Below are positions 8,910-18,607 of a stretch of DNA of 64,000 bases, piece after piece (positions within the stretch are counted from its first letter, which is position 1; each line of letters starts with the position of its first letter). The stretch spans positions 1 through 64,000 of the forward strand of contig NZ_PCPB01000011.1 of the NCBI RefSeq assembly GCF_002979535.1. The letters are read 5' to 3'. The position numbers and the translations under genes are program-made. The notes under the pieces are model-generated. The model did no database searches. It had not been told where the DNA came from and saw only the letters and a list, made by a program, of their open reading frames with translations. Origin of the DNA: Brevundimonas sp. MYb52. Its GTDB lineage: Bacteria > Pseudomonadota > Alphaproteobacteria > Caulobacterales > Caulobacteraceae.

Positions 8910-9653
8910 TCAATCGCGCGCCGGTTCCGCCCGACGCGCCGCCGACAGGATGCGCCGATCCGTCTTGGCCTGAACCAGAACTACGACATTGTCTTCTGAG
9001 GCGGAATCCGGCGGAAGGACAAACAGGACCGGACGGCCGGTCCAGTCGCCCAGACGCTTCACTTCACGCACGACGTTGACGTGGCGCACGGCCTGACCGC
9101 GGTTGTCGCCCTGGCGCACCTCCACCGTCTGCAGCCCCGGTTGATAGACGACGGCCATGACCTCGGCCCCGCCGGCGGGTGGACGGCCGGAGCCGACGCC
9201 GACGCGGTCGCCGGTTTCGCGAAACTCGATCTCGGGCGGATGCAGGCGAGCCGCCGCCTCGGCGTCGATCGCGGCCTGAAGCTCGGGCGAGCGGGCGCCG
9301 GACAGATGGCGGCGGCCGTCGATCACCACCTGGGGCGTCGAAACATTCCTCAACCTGAGCGCCTGACGATAGGCCTGCTGCCGCGCGGCGAACTCGGGCT
9401 TGGCGAAGGTGTCGGACCAGCCCAGATAGTCCCAGTAGCCAACGCCGTAGGTCAGGACGATGACGCCCGGCTCATCGGCCACCGCCTCCAGGGTGCGGTT
9501 GGCGTCGGGACAGCCGGAACAGCCCTGGGCCGTGAACAGTTCGACCACCACCGGCTGGACCGAGGCGTCGCGCTCACGTGACGGGGCGGCCGCGCCGACG
9601 CCGATGATCGCCGCAACGAGAAAACCGCTCTTGATCAGACCCCTTGCCTTCAT
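8910..9653 (-). CDS. Secreted DUF1223 thioredoxin-fold protein
   Basis: The product (247 residues) begins with a signal-type segment (KARGLIKSGFLVAAIIGVGAAAPS). A thioredoxin-like fold follows, with the redox pair CSGC in VVELFTAQGCSGCPDANRTL, then VLTYGVGYWDYLGWSD and PQVVIDGRRHLSGA. These are hallmarks of the DUF1223 family of exported proteins. The CxxC suggests disulfide chemistry in the periplasm, but no activity is established. The ATG at 9653 gives a normal signal-peptide N-region; an ATG nine codons upstream also exists. The gene is a single leftward unit, 74 nt upstream of kup on the same strand. Confidence 0.85.
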   Translation of the reverse strand: MKARGLIKSGFLVAAIIGVGAAAPSRERDASVQPVVVELFTAQGCSGCPDANRTLEAVADEPGVIVLTYGVGYWDYLGWSDTFAKPEFAARQQAYRQALRLRNVSTPQVVIDGRRHLSGARSPELQAAIDAEAAARLHPPEIEFRETGDRVGVGSGRPPAGGAEVMAVVYQPGLQTVEVRQGDNRGQAVRHVNVVREVKRLGDWTGRPVLFVLPPDSASEDNVVVLVQAKTDRRILSAARRAEPARD

Positions 9654-9684
9654 GGCCGCGATCCTAGCCCTTCGATCCATCCGC

Positions 9685-9708
9685 GCCGCTCATAAAACCG
9701 TGAGCGGC
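9685..9708. terminator. Hairpin downstream of the first S9 peptidase gene
   Basis: A perfect 8-bp stem (GCCGCTCA / TGAGCGGC) encloses an 8-nt loop. A second palindrome, CCCTGGGC-T-GCCCAGGG at 9748-9764, lies between it and the peptidase stop at 9775. Neither has a good U-tract on the minus strand, so they are possible transcript 3'-end or mRNA-stabilising structures rather than proven terminators. Between them is the short direct repeat TTCATTGGC x2 (9723-9740). Confidence 0.4.
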
Positions 9709-9774
9709 AAGAACCTCACATATTCATTGGCTTCATTGGCCTGCCGCCCCTGGGCTGCCCAGGGCCGCGCCGGT

Positions 9775-11985
9775 TCAGTCCATCAGCTGCTGGCTGAGAT
9801 AGACATAGTGCCGGGCCCAGCGGCGGGCGTTGGCGACCGGGTCGGCGTCGTTGGAATGCCCCCCCGCCGTGTCCTCGTAATAGAGGTGGTCGTGGCCCTG
9901 ATCGCCCAGGCGCGCCGCGAACTTGCGGGCGTGGCCGGGGTGGACACGGTCGTCGCGTGTATTGGTGGTGATGTAGACGCGCGGGTATTTCGCCTCGGGT
10001 CGCAGCTGCTGATAGGCCGAATAACGCGCGATGAACTCGGCGTCGCCGGGGATGCGCGGGTCGCCGTATTCGCCGATCCACGAGGCGCCGGCGGGCAGGT
10101 CCTGATAGCGCAGCATGTCGATCAGCGGGCTTTCGATCACCGCCGCGTTGAACAGTTCCGGACGCTGGGTGATCGACACCGAGGTCAGAACCCCGCCGTT
10201 CGAGCGGCCGTAGATGCCCAGGTGGCGTGGGCTGGTGATCTTGCGCTGCTCCAGATCGCGGGCCACGGCGGCGAAGTCGTCGAAGGCGCGCTGGCGGTTT
10301 TCCCGCAGGGCCGCCTGGTGCCAGCCGGGGCCGAACTCGCCGCCGCCGCGGATGTTGGCCTGAACGAAGACGCCGCCGTTCTCGAGCCACAGCTTGCCCA
10401 TCTCGGGCTTGTAGGCGGGCGGGAAGCTGGCCTGGAAGCCGCCGTAGCCGAACAGGATGGACGGACCGGTGCCGTCCATCGCCAGGTTCTTCGGACGGGT
10501 GACGAAGTAGGGGATTTTCGTCCCGTCGGTCGAGGTCGCCTCGAACTGTTCGACCACATGGGTCGAGGCGTCGAACTTGGCCGGGGCCGACTTCAGCTCG
10601 GTCAGGGCGCCGGTCGAGACGTCGGCAAGGCTGAGGGTCGGCGGCGTCAGGAAGCCCTGGGTCGAGACAAAGACCTGGCCCCTGGACTTGGAGCTGTCGC
10701 CCAGGCCCACAGCGCTGTTGGCGGGAACAGCGAGCTCAGTCGCGGTCCAGCCGTTCGCGCTCGGAATGAAACGCTTCAGCGTGCCCACGACATTGTCCGC
10801 GATCACGGCCACGATGCTGTCGGACAGGACCGTCACGTTCTGCAGCGACTGGCGCGGCGTCGGCGTGAAGATGGTCGCGCGGTCCGCGCCGATGGCGATA
10901 TCCAGCCGAACCGGTCCCAGGACGCCCAGCGGCAGGGACAGCAGCGAACCCGCCGCATAGTCCTGGCCGTCGAAGCGCCACGCCTGATCCGGCGAGAAGA
11001 TGAGATTGCCGCCCATGACGCCTTCGACAGCGACGCGTTCCGGCAGGCTCAGCTTGTACGGCTTGCCCTCAGCGCCGAGCGCCCAGATCTCCGAACGGAA
11101 GGTGTCCAGCGGGCGGCTGAACAGGACCGCCTCGACCGCCCCGGCCTTGTCGCGGAAGACCATGGGCGAGACGCCATAGCCGCCGTCGGACTGCTGGCCG
11201 CGATAGACCTCGGTCGCATGGGCCAGAGGGTGGCCGCGTTTCAGGGATTTGACGATGAAGGGATAGCCCGACTCGGTCATCGTGCCGGGTCCGAAGTCGG
11301 TGGCGATCAGCAGGGTGTCGCGATCCAGCCAGGTCAGGCGGTGCTTGCCCTCGGGGATGACGAAGCCGCCCCCATTCTCCGGAGTGACGAAGGTTTTCGT
11401 CGTCAGGTCGAACTCGCGGACCGTCACGGCGTCCTTGCCGCCGTCCGACAGGTTGATCAGGCAGCGGGTCTCGTCCGGCGCCAGGCAGTCAGCGCCCTTG
11501 AACACCCAGTCGCGGCCTTCAGCTTTTGCGAGGGCGTCGATGTCGAGCAGGGTCTCCCACTGCGGCTGGTTGCTGCGATAGCTGTCCAGGGTCGTGCGGC
11601 GCCAGACGCCCTTGGGATTGGCCGCGTCCTGCCAGAAGTTGCCGAGGCCTTCGCCCAGGAAGCTGACGCCGGGGATACGGTCGGTGGCCGTCAGAATGGC
11701 CTCGGCCTGCTGGCGGAAGGGCTCGTAGCGGCGGTCGCCGGTCAGGGCCGACAGGGCCTTCTCGTTCGAGGCGGCGACAAAGGCCTTGGCCTCGACCCCG
11801 TCCACCTCTTCCAGCGCCAGATGGTCGTCGGCGGCCTTGACTCCCTCAGGCGACAGGTCGCGCGGGAAGTGCGGCGGCGGGTTGGTCGCAGCGGCGGCGG
11901 TCGGATCGGCGGGCGCCAAAGCCAGGGCCGGAGCGGCGGCGAGGATCAGCACCGGCAGGGCGGCGGACAGGAACAGGGACTTCAT
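9775..11985 (-). CDS. Exported prolyl oligopeptidase family S9 peptidase (paralogue 1)
   Basis: This 736-residue serine peptidase has a cleavable signal sequence (MKSLFLSAALPVLILAAAPALALA), a beta-propeller domain (about 60-440) and a C-terminal alpha/beta-hydrolase domain. The catalytic serine is in IYGRSNGGVLTS. The aspartate is probably in TNTRDDRVHPGHARKF, and the histidine is in TAGGHSNDADP. SILFGYGGFQASFPP and RGGGEFGPGWHQAALRENRQRAFDD are strong POP/S9A signatures. The enzyme should cleave short proline-containing peptides outside the cytoplasm. It is about as long as the neighbouring S9 gene and clearly paralogous to it. The two genes are separated by a long inverted repeat, so they may not form a single transcript. 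Confidence 0.93.
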   Translation of the reverse strand: MKSLFLSAALPVLILAAAPALALAPADPTAAAATNPPPHFPRDLSPEGVKAADDHLALEEVDGVEAKAFVAASNEKALSALTGDRRYEPFRQQAEAILTATDRIPGVSFLGEGLGNFWQDAANPKGVWRRTTLDSYRSNQPQWETLLDIDALAKAEGRDWVFKGADCLAPDETRCLINLSDGGKDAVTVREFDLTTKTFVTPENGGGFVIPEGKHRLTWLDRDTLLIATDFGPGTMTESGYPFIVKSLKRGHPLAHATEVYRGQQSDGGYGVSPMVFRDKAGAVEAVLFSRPLDTFRSEIWALGAEGKPYKLSLPERVAVEGVMGGNLIFSPDQAWRFDGQDYAAGSLLSLPLGVLGPVRLDIAIGADRATIFTPTPRQSLQNVTVLSDSIVAVIADNVVGTLKRFIPSANGWTATELAVPANSAVGLGDSSKSRGQVFVSTQGFLTPPTLSLADVSTGALTELKSAPAKFDASTHVVEQFEATSTDGTKIPYFVTRPKNLAMDGTGPSILFGYGGFQASFPPAYKPEMGKLWLENGGVFVQANIRGGGEFGPGWHQAALRENRQRAFDDFAAVARDLEQRKITSPRHLGIYGRSNGGVLTSVSITQRPELFNAAVIESPLIDMLRYQDLPAGASWIGEYGDPRIPGDAEFIARYSAYQQLRPEAKYPRVYITTNTRDDRVHPGHARKFAARLGDQGHDHLYYEDTAGGHSNDADPVANARRWARHYVYLSQQLMD

Positions 11986-11994
11986 GATTTTCTC

Positions 11995-12119
11995 CGCTCA
12001 TCCCCGCGGAAGCGGGGACCCAGGGCTTTGGCTGAACCAGCCGCCGTCAGAATCATCGCTCATGTCCCAGGTCTGGGCGCGAGGCTCAAACCTGGGTCCC
12101 CGCTTCTGCGGGATGAGCG
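11995..12119. repeat. Long intergenic inverted repeat, CATCCC...GGGACCCAGG type
   Basis: Two 29-30 nt arms (11995-12024 and 12091-12119) are nearly perfect inverted copies. The left arm begins CGCTCATCCCCGC and ends GGGGACCCAGG; the right arm is its reverse complement with one base missing and one change. About 66 nt of unrelated sequence separates them. The element fills the 142-bp gap between the two S9 peptidase genes. Similar 'CATCCC...ACCCAGG' palindromes are widespread in alphaproteobacterial intergenic DNA as far as I recall. No transposase is present. Confidence 0.85.
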
Positions 12120-12127
12120 GGCCGGGG

Positions 12128-14296
12128 TTACTGCTGCGCCGGGTCGTCCATCAGGCGACGCGTCAGATAGGTGTATTCCAGCGCGATGCGGCGGGCCGTT
12201 TCGCGCAGGTTGGCGCCGGCCGCGTGGCCGCCGTCGACGTTTTCATAGAAGAGCACCGGATAGCCGAGCTCTTCCAGACGGGCCGCCGCCTTGCGGGCGT
12301 GGCCGGGGTGGACGCGGTCGTCCTTGGTCGAGGTGTGGATGAAGACCTCGGGGTAGGGCTGGCCCGCCGCCAGACGCTGATAGGGCGAGTACTCCTCGAT
12401 CCAGGCGCGCTGCTCCGGGATGTCCGGGTTGCCGTATTCACCGATCCACGAGGCGCCGGCCAACAGCTTGTGGAAGCGCAGCATGTCGAACAGGGGCACC
12501 TGGATGACCGCCGCGTTGATCAGGTCCGGGCGCTGGGTCAGCATCGCCCCCATGAACAGGCCGCCTTGCGAGCCGCCCATGACGCCGAGGTGCGGCTGGC
12601 TGGTGATGTTGCGCGCGATCAGGTCCAGGGCCACGGCCTGGAAGTCCTCATGGGCGCGCTGGCGGTTTTCCTGCTGGGCCGCCTGGTGCCACTTGGGTCC
12701 GAACTCGCCGCCGCCGCGCGTATTGGCGATGACATAGACGCCGCCGCGCTCCAGCCACAGCTTGCCGACCGTGGGCGAATAGCCCGGCAGCAGCGACGAC
12801 TGGAAGCCGCCGTAACCATAGAGCAGCGTCGGGTTCGACCCGTCCATGGCCATGGCGTCCTTGTGGACGACGAAATAGGGAATCATCGTCCCGTCGGCCG
12901 AACGGGCCTCGAACTGATCCACGCGCATTCCGCTGGCGTCGAACTTGGCCGGCAGGGACTTGGTCAGGGCGACGGCGCCGGTCGCCGCATCCGCCAGATA
13001 GAGGCTGGACGGGTTCAGATAGCCGGTGACGCTGACGAAGATCTTGTCGTCCTGCTCGGAGGCCGAGCCGACGCCGACCGAGACGTTCTGCGGCAGGTCC
13101 AGACGGGTGCGGCTCCAGTCGGCCGGGTCATAGACATAGACCGAGCCGCGCACGTTTTCATAAAGGGCCACGACCAGCTTGTTGCGCGTGGCGCTGATGC
13201 CCTCGATCGCCTCGCGCTCGCCCGGACGGATGACCAGTTGCGCCGGGGTCTTGGGATCGGCCAGCCAAGCTTGCAGGTTCCAGGCGATGACGTCGCCGGT
13301 CTTGAATTCCTGACCCGAGGGCGCGGTCCAGTCCTGATCCGTCGTCACCACCAGTTGGCCGTTGACCAGGGCGTTGATGTTGCCCTTGAGCGGCAGGGCC
13401 AGCTGGGTGGTCGTGCCGTCGGCGTTCAGACGCCAGGTTTCGCTCTCATAGAAGTTGATCCCGCGGTTCAGCAGCACGGCCTGCACCACGCCGTCGGCGT
13501 CGCGCAGGGTGTAGCCCGAGACCGAGACGTCGGCCTGCTGACCGGCGAAGACCTCGACCGCCTGATCGACGCTCTGGCCGCGCTTCATCAGGCGCACGGT
13601 GCGCGGATAGCCCGAGTCCGTCAGCGAGCCCTCGCCGAAGTCGCGCGAGATCAGCAGGGTGTCCTTGTCGATCCAGCTGGCCCCGCCCTTGGATTCCGGC
13701 AGGTTGATGCCGCCTTCGACAAAGGTTTTCGTCACGCTGTCGAACTCGCGGATGGTCACCGCATCCTTGCCGCCGTCCGACAGGGACAGCAGGCAGTAGC
13801 GTTCCTCAGGCGCCAGGCAGGTCGCGCCCTTGTAAACCCAATTCTTGCCCTCGGCGGCCGACAGGGCGTCGATGTCAAGAATGGTCTCCCAGGTCGGGGC
13901 GTCGGTGCGATAGCTGTCCAGCGTCGTGCGGCGCCAGATACCGCGCACGTGGGTCGCATCCTGCCAGAAGTTGTCGACATGACCGTCATGGGTGAATCCC
14001 GGCGAGGGGATGCGGTCGCGCGACTGAACCAGGTCCAGGGCCTGCTGGTGCAGGGCGTCGTAGCGGGGGTCGCCCTGCAGCGTGCCCAGCGAGGTCTGGT
14101 TGTGGGCCTTGACCCAGTCCATGGCGCGCTCGCCCTCGACCTCTTCCAGCCAGATATAGGGGTCAGTCGCGTCGCTGGTGGCGAAACCCGGCGTGGAAGC
14201 GACGGCGGCGGGCGTGTCAGTCGAATGGGCCATGGCGACGGGTGCGGCTCCGGCGGCGAGAAGAAGGGCGGCGGCGGACGCCAGGGTGCGGATCAT
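12128..14296 (-). CDS. Exported prolyl oligopeptidase family S9 peptidase (paralogue 2)
   Basis: This is a 722-residue paralogue of the preceding S9 peptidase. It has a signal sequence (MIRTLASAAALLLAAGAAPVAMAHS), a propeller domain and a C-terminal hydrolase domain. The catalytic serine is in VMGGSQGGLFMGAM; the aspartate motif is TSTKDDRVHPGHARK and the histidine is in VDGGHAAGANL. PYIWLEEVEGERAMDWV near residue 45 is the classic N-terminal POP signature, better conserved here than in paralogue 1 (LALEEVDGVEAKAFV). The product is predicted to be periplasmic or secreted. Tandem duplication followed by divergence is the simplest history. The serine motif differs (GGSQGG against GRSNGG), so substrate preference may differ. 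Confidence 0.93.
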   Translation of the reverse strand: MIRTLASAAALLLAAGAAPVAMAHSTDTPAAVASTPGFATSDATDPYIWLEEVEGERAMDWVKAHNQTSLGTLQGDPRYDALHQQALDLVQSRDRIPSPGFTHDGHVDNFWQDATHVRGIWRRTTLDSYRTDAPTWETILDIDALSAAEGKNWVYKGATCLAPEERYCLLSLSDGGKDAVTIREFDSVTKTFVEGGINLPESKGGASWIDKDTLLISRDFGEGSLTDSGYPRTVRLMKRGQSVDQAVEVFAGQQADVSVSGYTLRDADGVVQAVLLNRGINFYESETWRLNADGTTTQLALPLKGNINALVNGQLVVTTDQDWTAPSGQEFKTGDVIAWNLQAWLADPKTPAQLVIRPGEREAIEGISATRNKLVVALYENVRGSVYVYDPADWSRTRLDLPQNVSVGVGSASEQDDKIFVSVTGYLNPSSLYLADAATGAVALTKSLPAKFDASGMRVDQFEARSADGTMIPYFVVHKDAMAMDGSNPTLLYGYGGFQSSLLPGYSPTVGKLWLERGGVYVIANTRGGGEFGPKWHQAAQQENRQRAHEDFQAVALDLIARNITSQPHLGVMGGSQGGLFMGAMLTQRPDLINAAVIQVPLFDMLRFHKLLAGASWIGEYGNPDIPEQRAWIEEYSPYQRLAAGQPYPEVFIHTSTKDDRVHPGHARKAAARLEELGYPVLFYENVDGGHAAGANLRETARRIALEYTYLTRRLMDDPAQQ

Positions 14297-14411
14297 GGTT
14301 CATTTCCCCAACAGAATTCGGGCGGCACCTTGGCGAGACGAAAGGACGGCGGCAAGCGGCGGAAATCTTACAAGCCTGTCATCTTTCGTCGCAGCGACGG
14401 CGCGACCGTCG

Positions 14412-15215
14412 TCAGTCCCCCTCGTCCGGGATGCACAGGATCTGGCCGCAGGCCTTGCAATGAACGGCGTCGGGGTCGTGCTTCTGCAGGCCGCAGGTGG
14501 GGCAGGGGAACTTGACCTTGTGCGGACGGATCAGGGTCTGGGCCAGACGGATGAACAGGGTGATGCCTACCAGCATGACGACGATGGAGATGACCCGCCC
14601 CCAGTTGCCCGGCAGGGTGATGTCGCCAAAGCCCGTCGTCGTCAGGGTCGCCACAGTGAAATACAGGGCATCCAGATAGCCGTTGATATGCTCGGCCCGC
14701 CCCCGGAAGGCGGCATAGACGAAGCCGGTGACGACAAAGACGAAGGTCACCAGCGAGGCCAGGGCGCGGGTGATCTCCTCGACCCGGGTATCATCGAAGC
14801 GCCGGCCGATGGTGCGCCAGAAGAAGTCCGAGTTGAGCAGGGTCCACAGCCGCAACAGCCGCAGGAAGCCGAGATTGGCCAGCCAGACCGGAAAGAGCAG
14901 GGTGGCCAGGACGAAGAGGTCGATCCAGACGATCGGCCGCTTCAGCCAGTCCTTGATGTCGGACCAGGCATAGGCCCGAGCCGCCAGATCCAGCCCCAGG
15001 ATGGCGGCGATCAGATAGTCCATCACATAGAAGGCCCAGCCCGCCTCCTTGAGGATGGGCGTGGCCAGGAAGAAGCCGATGATGATCAGGTCGACGATGA
15101 TGACCATCAGGCGGAACTTGACCGCCGCCGGCTGGGTCCCGTGATAGAGGTAGCGCAGCCGCGCCTTCAGCCGCAGTCCATCAGGTTTGGCGGTTTCGAT
15201 GTGATCAGACGTCAT
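14412..15215 (-). CDS. Voltage-sensor-type potassium channel with C-terminal zinc ribbon
   Basis: The 267-residue protein has six predicted helices: S1-S4 between about residues 35 and 135, S5 near 155-175 and S6 near 205-225. The pore loop contains the selectivity sequence TLTTTGFGDI. The S4-like segment LGFLRLLRLWTLL carries only a few arginines, so voltage dependence may be weak. The tail holds two CxxC pairs (CPTCGLQKHDPDAVHCKACG), a probable zinc ribbon not typical of simple Kv channels. The most N-terminal ATG was chosen. The gene is divergent from dapF. K+ selectivity follows from the GFG filter; gating and the zinc-ribbon role are unknown. Confidence 0.88.
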   Translation of the reverse strand: MTSDHIETAKPDGLRLKARLRYLYHGTQPAAVKFRLMVIIVDLIIIGFFLATPILKEAGWAFYVMDYLIAAILGLDLAARAYAWSDIKDWLKRPIVWIDLFVLATLLFPVWLANLGFLRLLRLWTLLNSDFFWRTIGRRFDDTRVEEITRALASLVTFVFVVTGFVYAAFRGRAEHINGYLDALYFTVATLTTTGFGDITLPGNWGRVISIVVMLVGITLFIRLAQTLIRPHKVKFPCPTCGLQKHDPDAVHCKACGQILCIPDEGD

Positions 15216-15264
15216 CCGCGTCAGCGATACATGAACCGGCGAAAAATCCTATATGAAGGCGATC

Positions 15265-16173
15265 ATGACCCAGGCCGCACGCCCCTACATCCGCATGAAC
15301 GGCGCCGGAAACGCCTTCATCGTCGTTCAGGCCTTCGAGGAGGGCTTCCACCCCACCGAGGATCAGGTGCGCGCCCTGGCCAGCCCTGAGGCAGGTCTGG
15401 GCGGTTTCGATCAGTTGATCGGCGTCGAGCCGTCCGAGACGGCCGACGCCTTCATGAGGGTGTGGAACGCCGACGGCTCGATGGTCGAGACCTGCGGCAA
15501 CGCCCTGCGCTGCGTCGGCTGGCTGTTGCTGGAAGCCACCGACAAGGAAGAGGTGGTCATCGACACCCTGGGCGGACCGACGACGGCAAGGCGCGCGGGC
15601 GATCACGGCCGCGTCGGGTCGGGAGATCCTCTCGACTTGATCGGAGGGTCGACGACCGCGGCCCATCATCAGGTCACGGTGGATATGGGCCAACCGCGTC
15701 TGAACTGGGACCAGGTGCCGCTGGCCGAGGAAATGGACACGCGCGGCATCGAACTGCAGGTCGGGCCGATCGACGCCCCGGTTCTGCATACGCCCGGCGC
15801 GGTCTCGATGGGCAATCCTCACGTCGTCTTTTTCACCGATCAGCAGGACGACGCCTTCGTGCGCGGCTCGGGCTCCCTGGTCGAGCATCACCCGCTCTTC
15901 CCCGAGGGGGTCAACGTCGGCTTCGCCAAGGTCATCGACCGCGACCATATCCGGCTGCGGGTGTGGGAGCGCGGCGCGGGCCTGACCCTGGCCTGCGGCA
16001 CCGGCGCCTGCGCCGCCCTGGTGGCCACGGCGCGGCGCGGTCTGACCGACCGCAAGGCCACGGTCGTCGTCGACGGCGGCGAACTGACCATCGACTGGGA
16101 CGAGGCGTCCGGCCATGTCTTCATGACCGGACCGGTCGAAGTCGAGCGCACGGGGCTTTTGCCACAGGCTTAA
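15265..16173 (+). CDS. dapF: Diaminopimelate epimerase, with an in-frame repeat insertion
   Basis: DapF interconverts LL- and meso-diaminopimelate for lysine and peptidoglycan synthesis. The two catalytic cysteines are visible: C77 in ETCGNALRC and C244 in LACGTGACAA, with VSMGNPHVVFF and RLRVWERGAG also conserved. The protein (302 residues) is longer than the usual ~275-290. Residues about 108-134 (from RRAGDHG to GGSTTAA) form an extra glycine-rich loop between VVIDTLGGPTTA and QVTVDMGQPR, where homologues have only a short hairpin turn. The DNA of this loop matches a palindromic repeat found elsewhere in the window. The reading frame and active-site residues are intact, so the enzyme is probably functional. 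The start at 15265 has AAGG 5-6 nt upstream; an ATG at 15253 is the alternative. Confidence 0.95.
   Translation: MTQAARPYIRMNGAGNAFIVVQAFEEGFHPTEDQVRALASPEAGLGGFDQLIGVEPSETADAFMRVWNADGSMVETCGNALRCVGWLLLEATDKEEVVIDTLGGPTTARRAGDHGRVGSGDPLDLIGGSTTAAHHQVTVDMGQPRLNWDQVPLAEEMDTRGIELQVGPIDAPVLHTPGAVSMGNPHVVFFTDQQDDAFVRGSGSLVEHHPLFPEGVNVGFAKVIDRDHIRLRVWERGAGLTLACGTGACAALVATARRGLTDRKATVVVDGGELTIDWDEASGHVFMTGPVEVERTGLLPQA
15609..15664 (+). repeat. Palindromic repeat element embedded in dapF coding sequence
   Basis: The left end CCGCGTCGGGTCGGGAG (15609-15625) is identical to the end of the middle repeat unit at 54281-54297 (reverse complement). The right end CGACGACCGCGGCCC (15650-15664) matches that unit's other end (54254-54268) at 14 of 15 positions. 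The interior differs in sequence and length (24 nt here, about 12 nt there). The element encodes about 19 residues in frame. Its size agrees with the excess length of this DapF loop. Confidence 0.8.
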
Positions 16174-16260
16174 GCAATCGGCCCTGACGTAGCGTCAGCA
16201 GTTGTCCCCACCCGTCCCACGATCTAGGAACATGGGGCGCCTGCCCTTCCCGAGATCGAA

Positions 16261-18540
<2,280 letters not shown>

Positions 18541-18565
18541 TCGCTTTCCATCGCTGGAAAGTCGA

Positions 18566-18591
18566 GAGGCGGCCTTCGGGCCGCCTCTTTG
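18566..18591 (+). terminator. Intrinsic terminator after maeB
   Basis: GAGGCGGCC and GGCCGCCTC form a perfect 9-bp stem with the stable loop TTCG, followed by TTTGCGTTTG. It lies 25 nt after the maeB stop and between two convergent genes, so it may serve both directions weakly. Confidence 0.88.
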
Positions 18592-18607
18592 CGTTTGCGC
18601 GTCAGGT

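Noticed and set aside
15580-15660. A tandem duplication explanation for GGPTTA...GGSTTA in DapF
   Set aside because: The second GGSTTA is encoded by the end of the repeat element, which matches the 54-kb units far better than it matches the first GGPTTA codons (about 12 of 18 bases).
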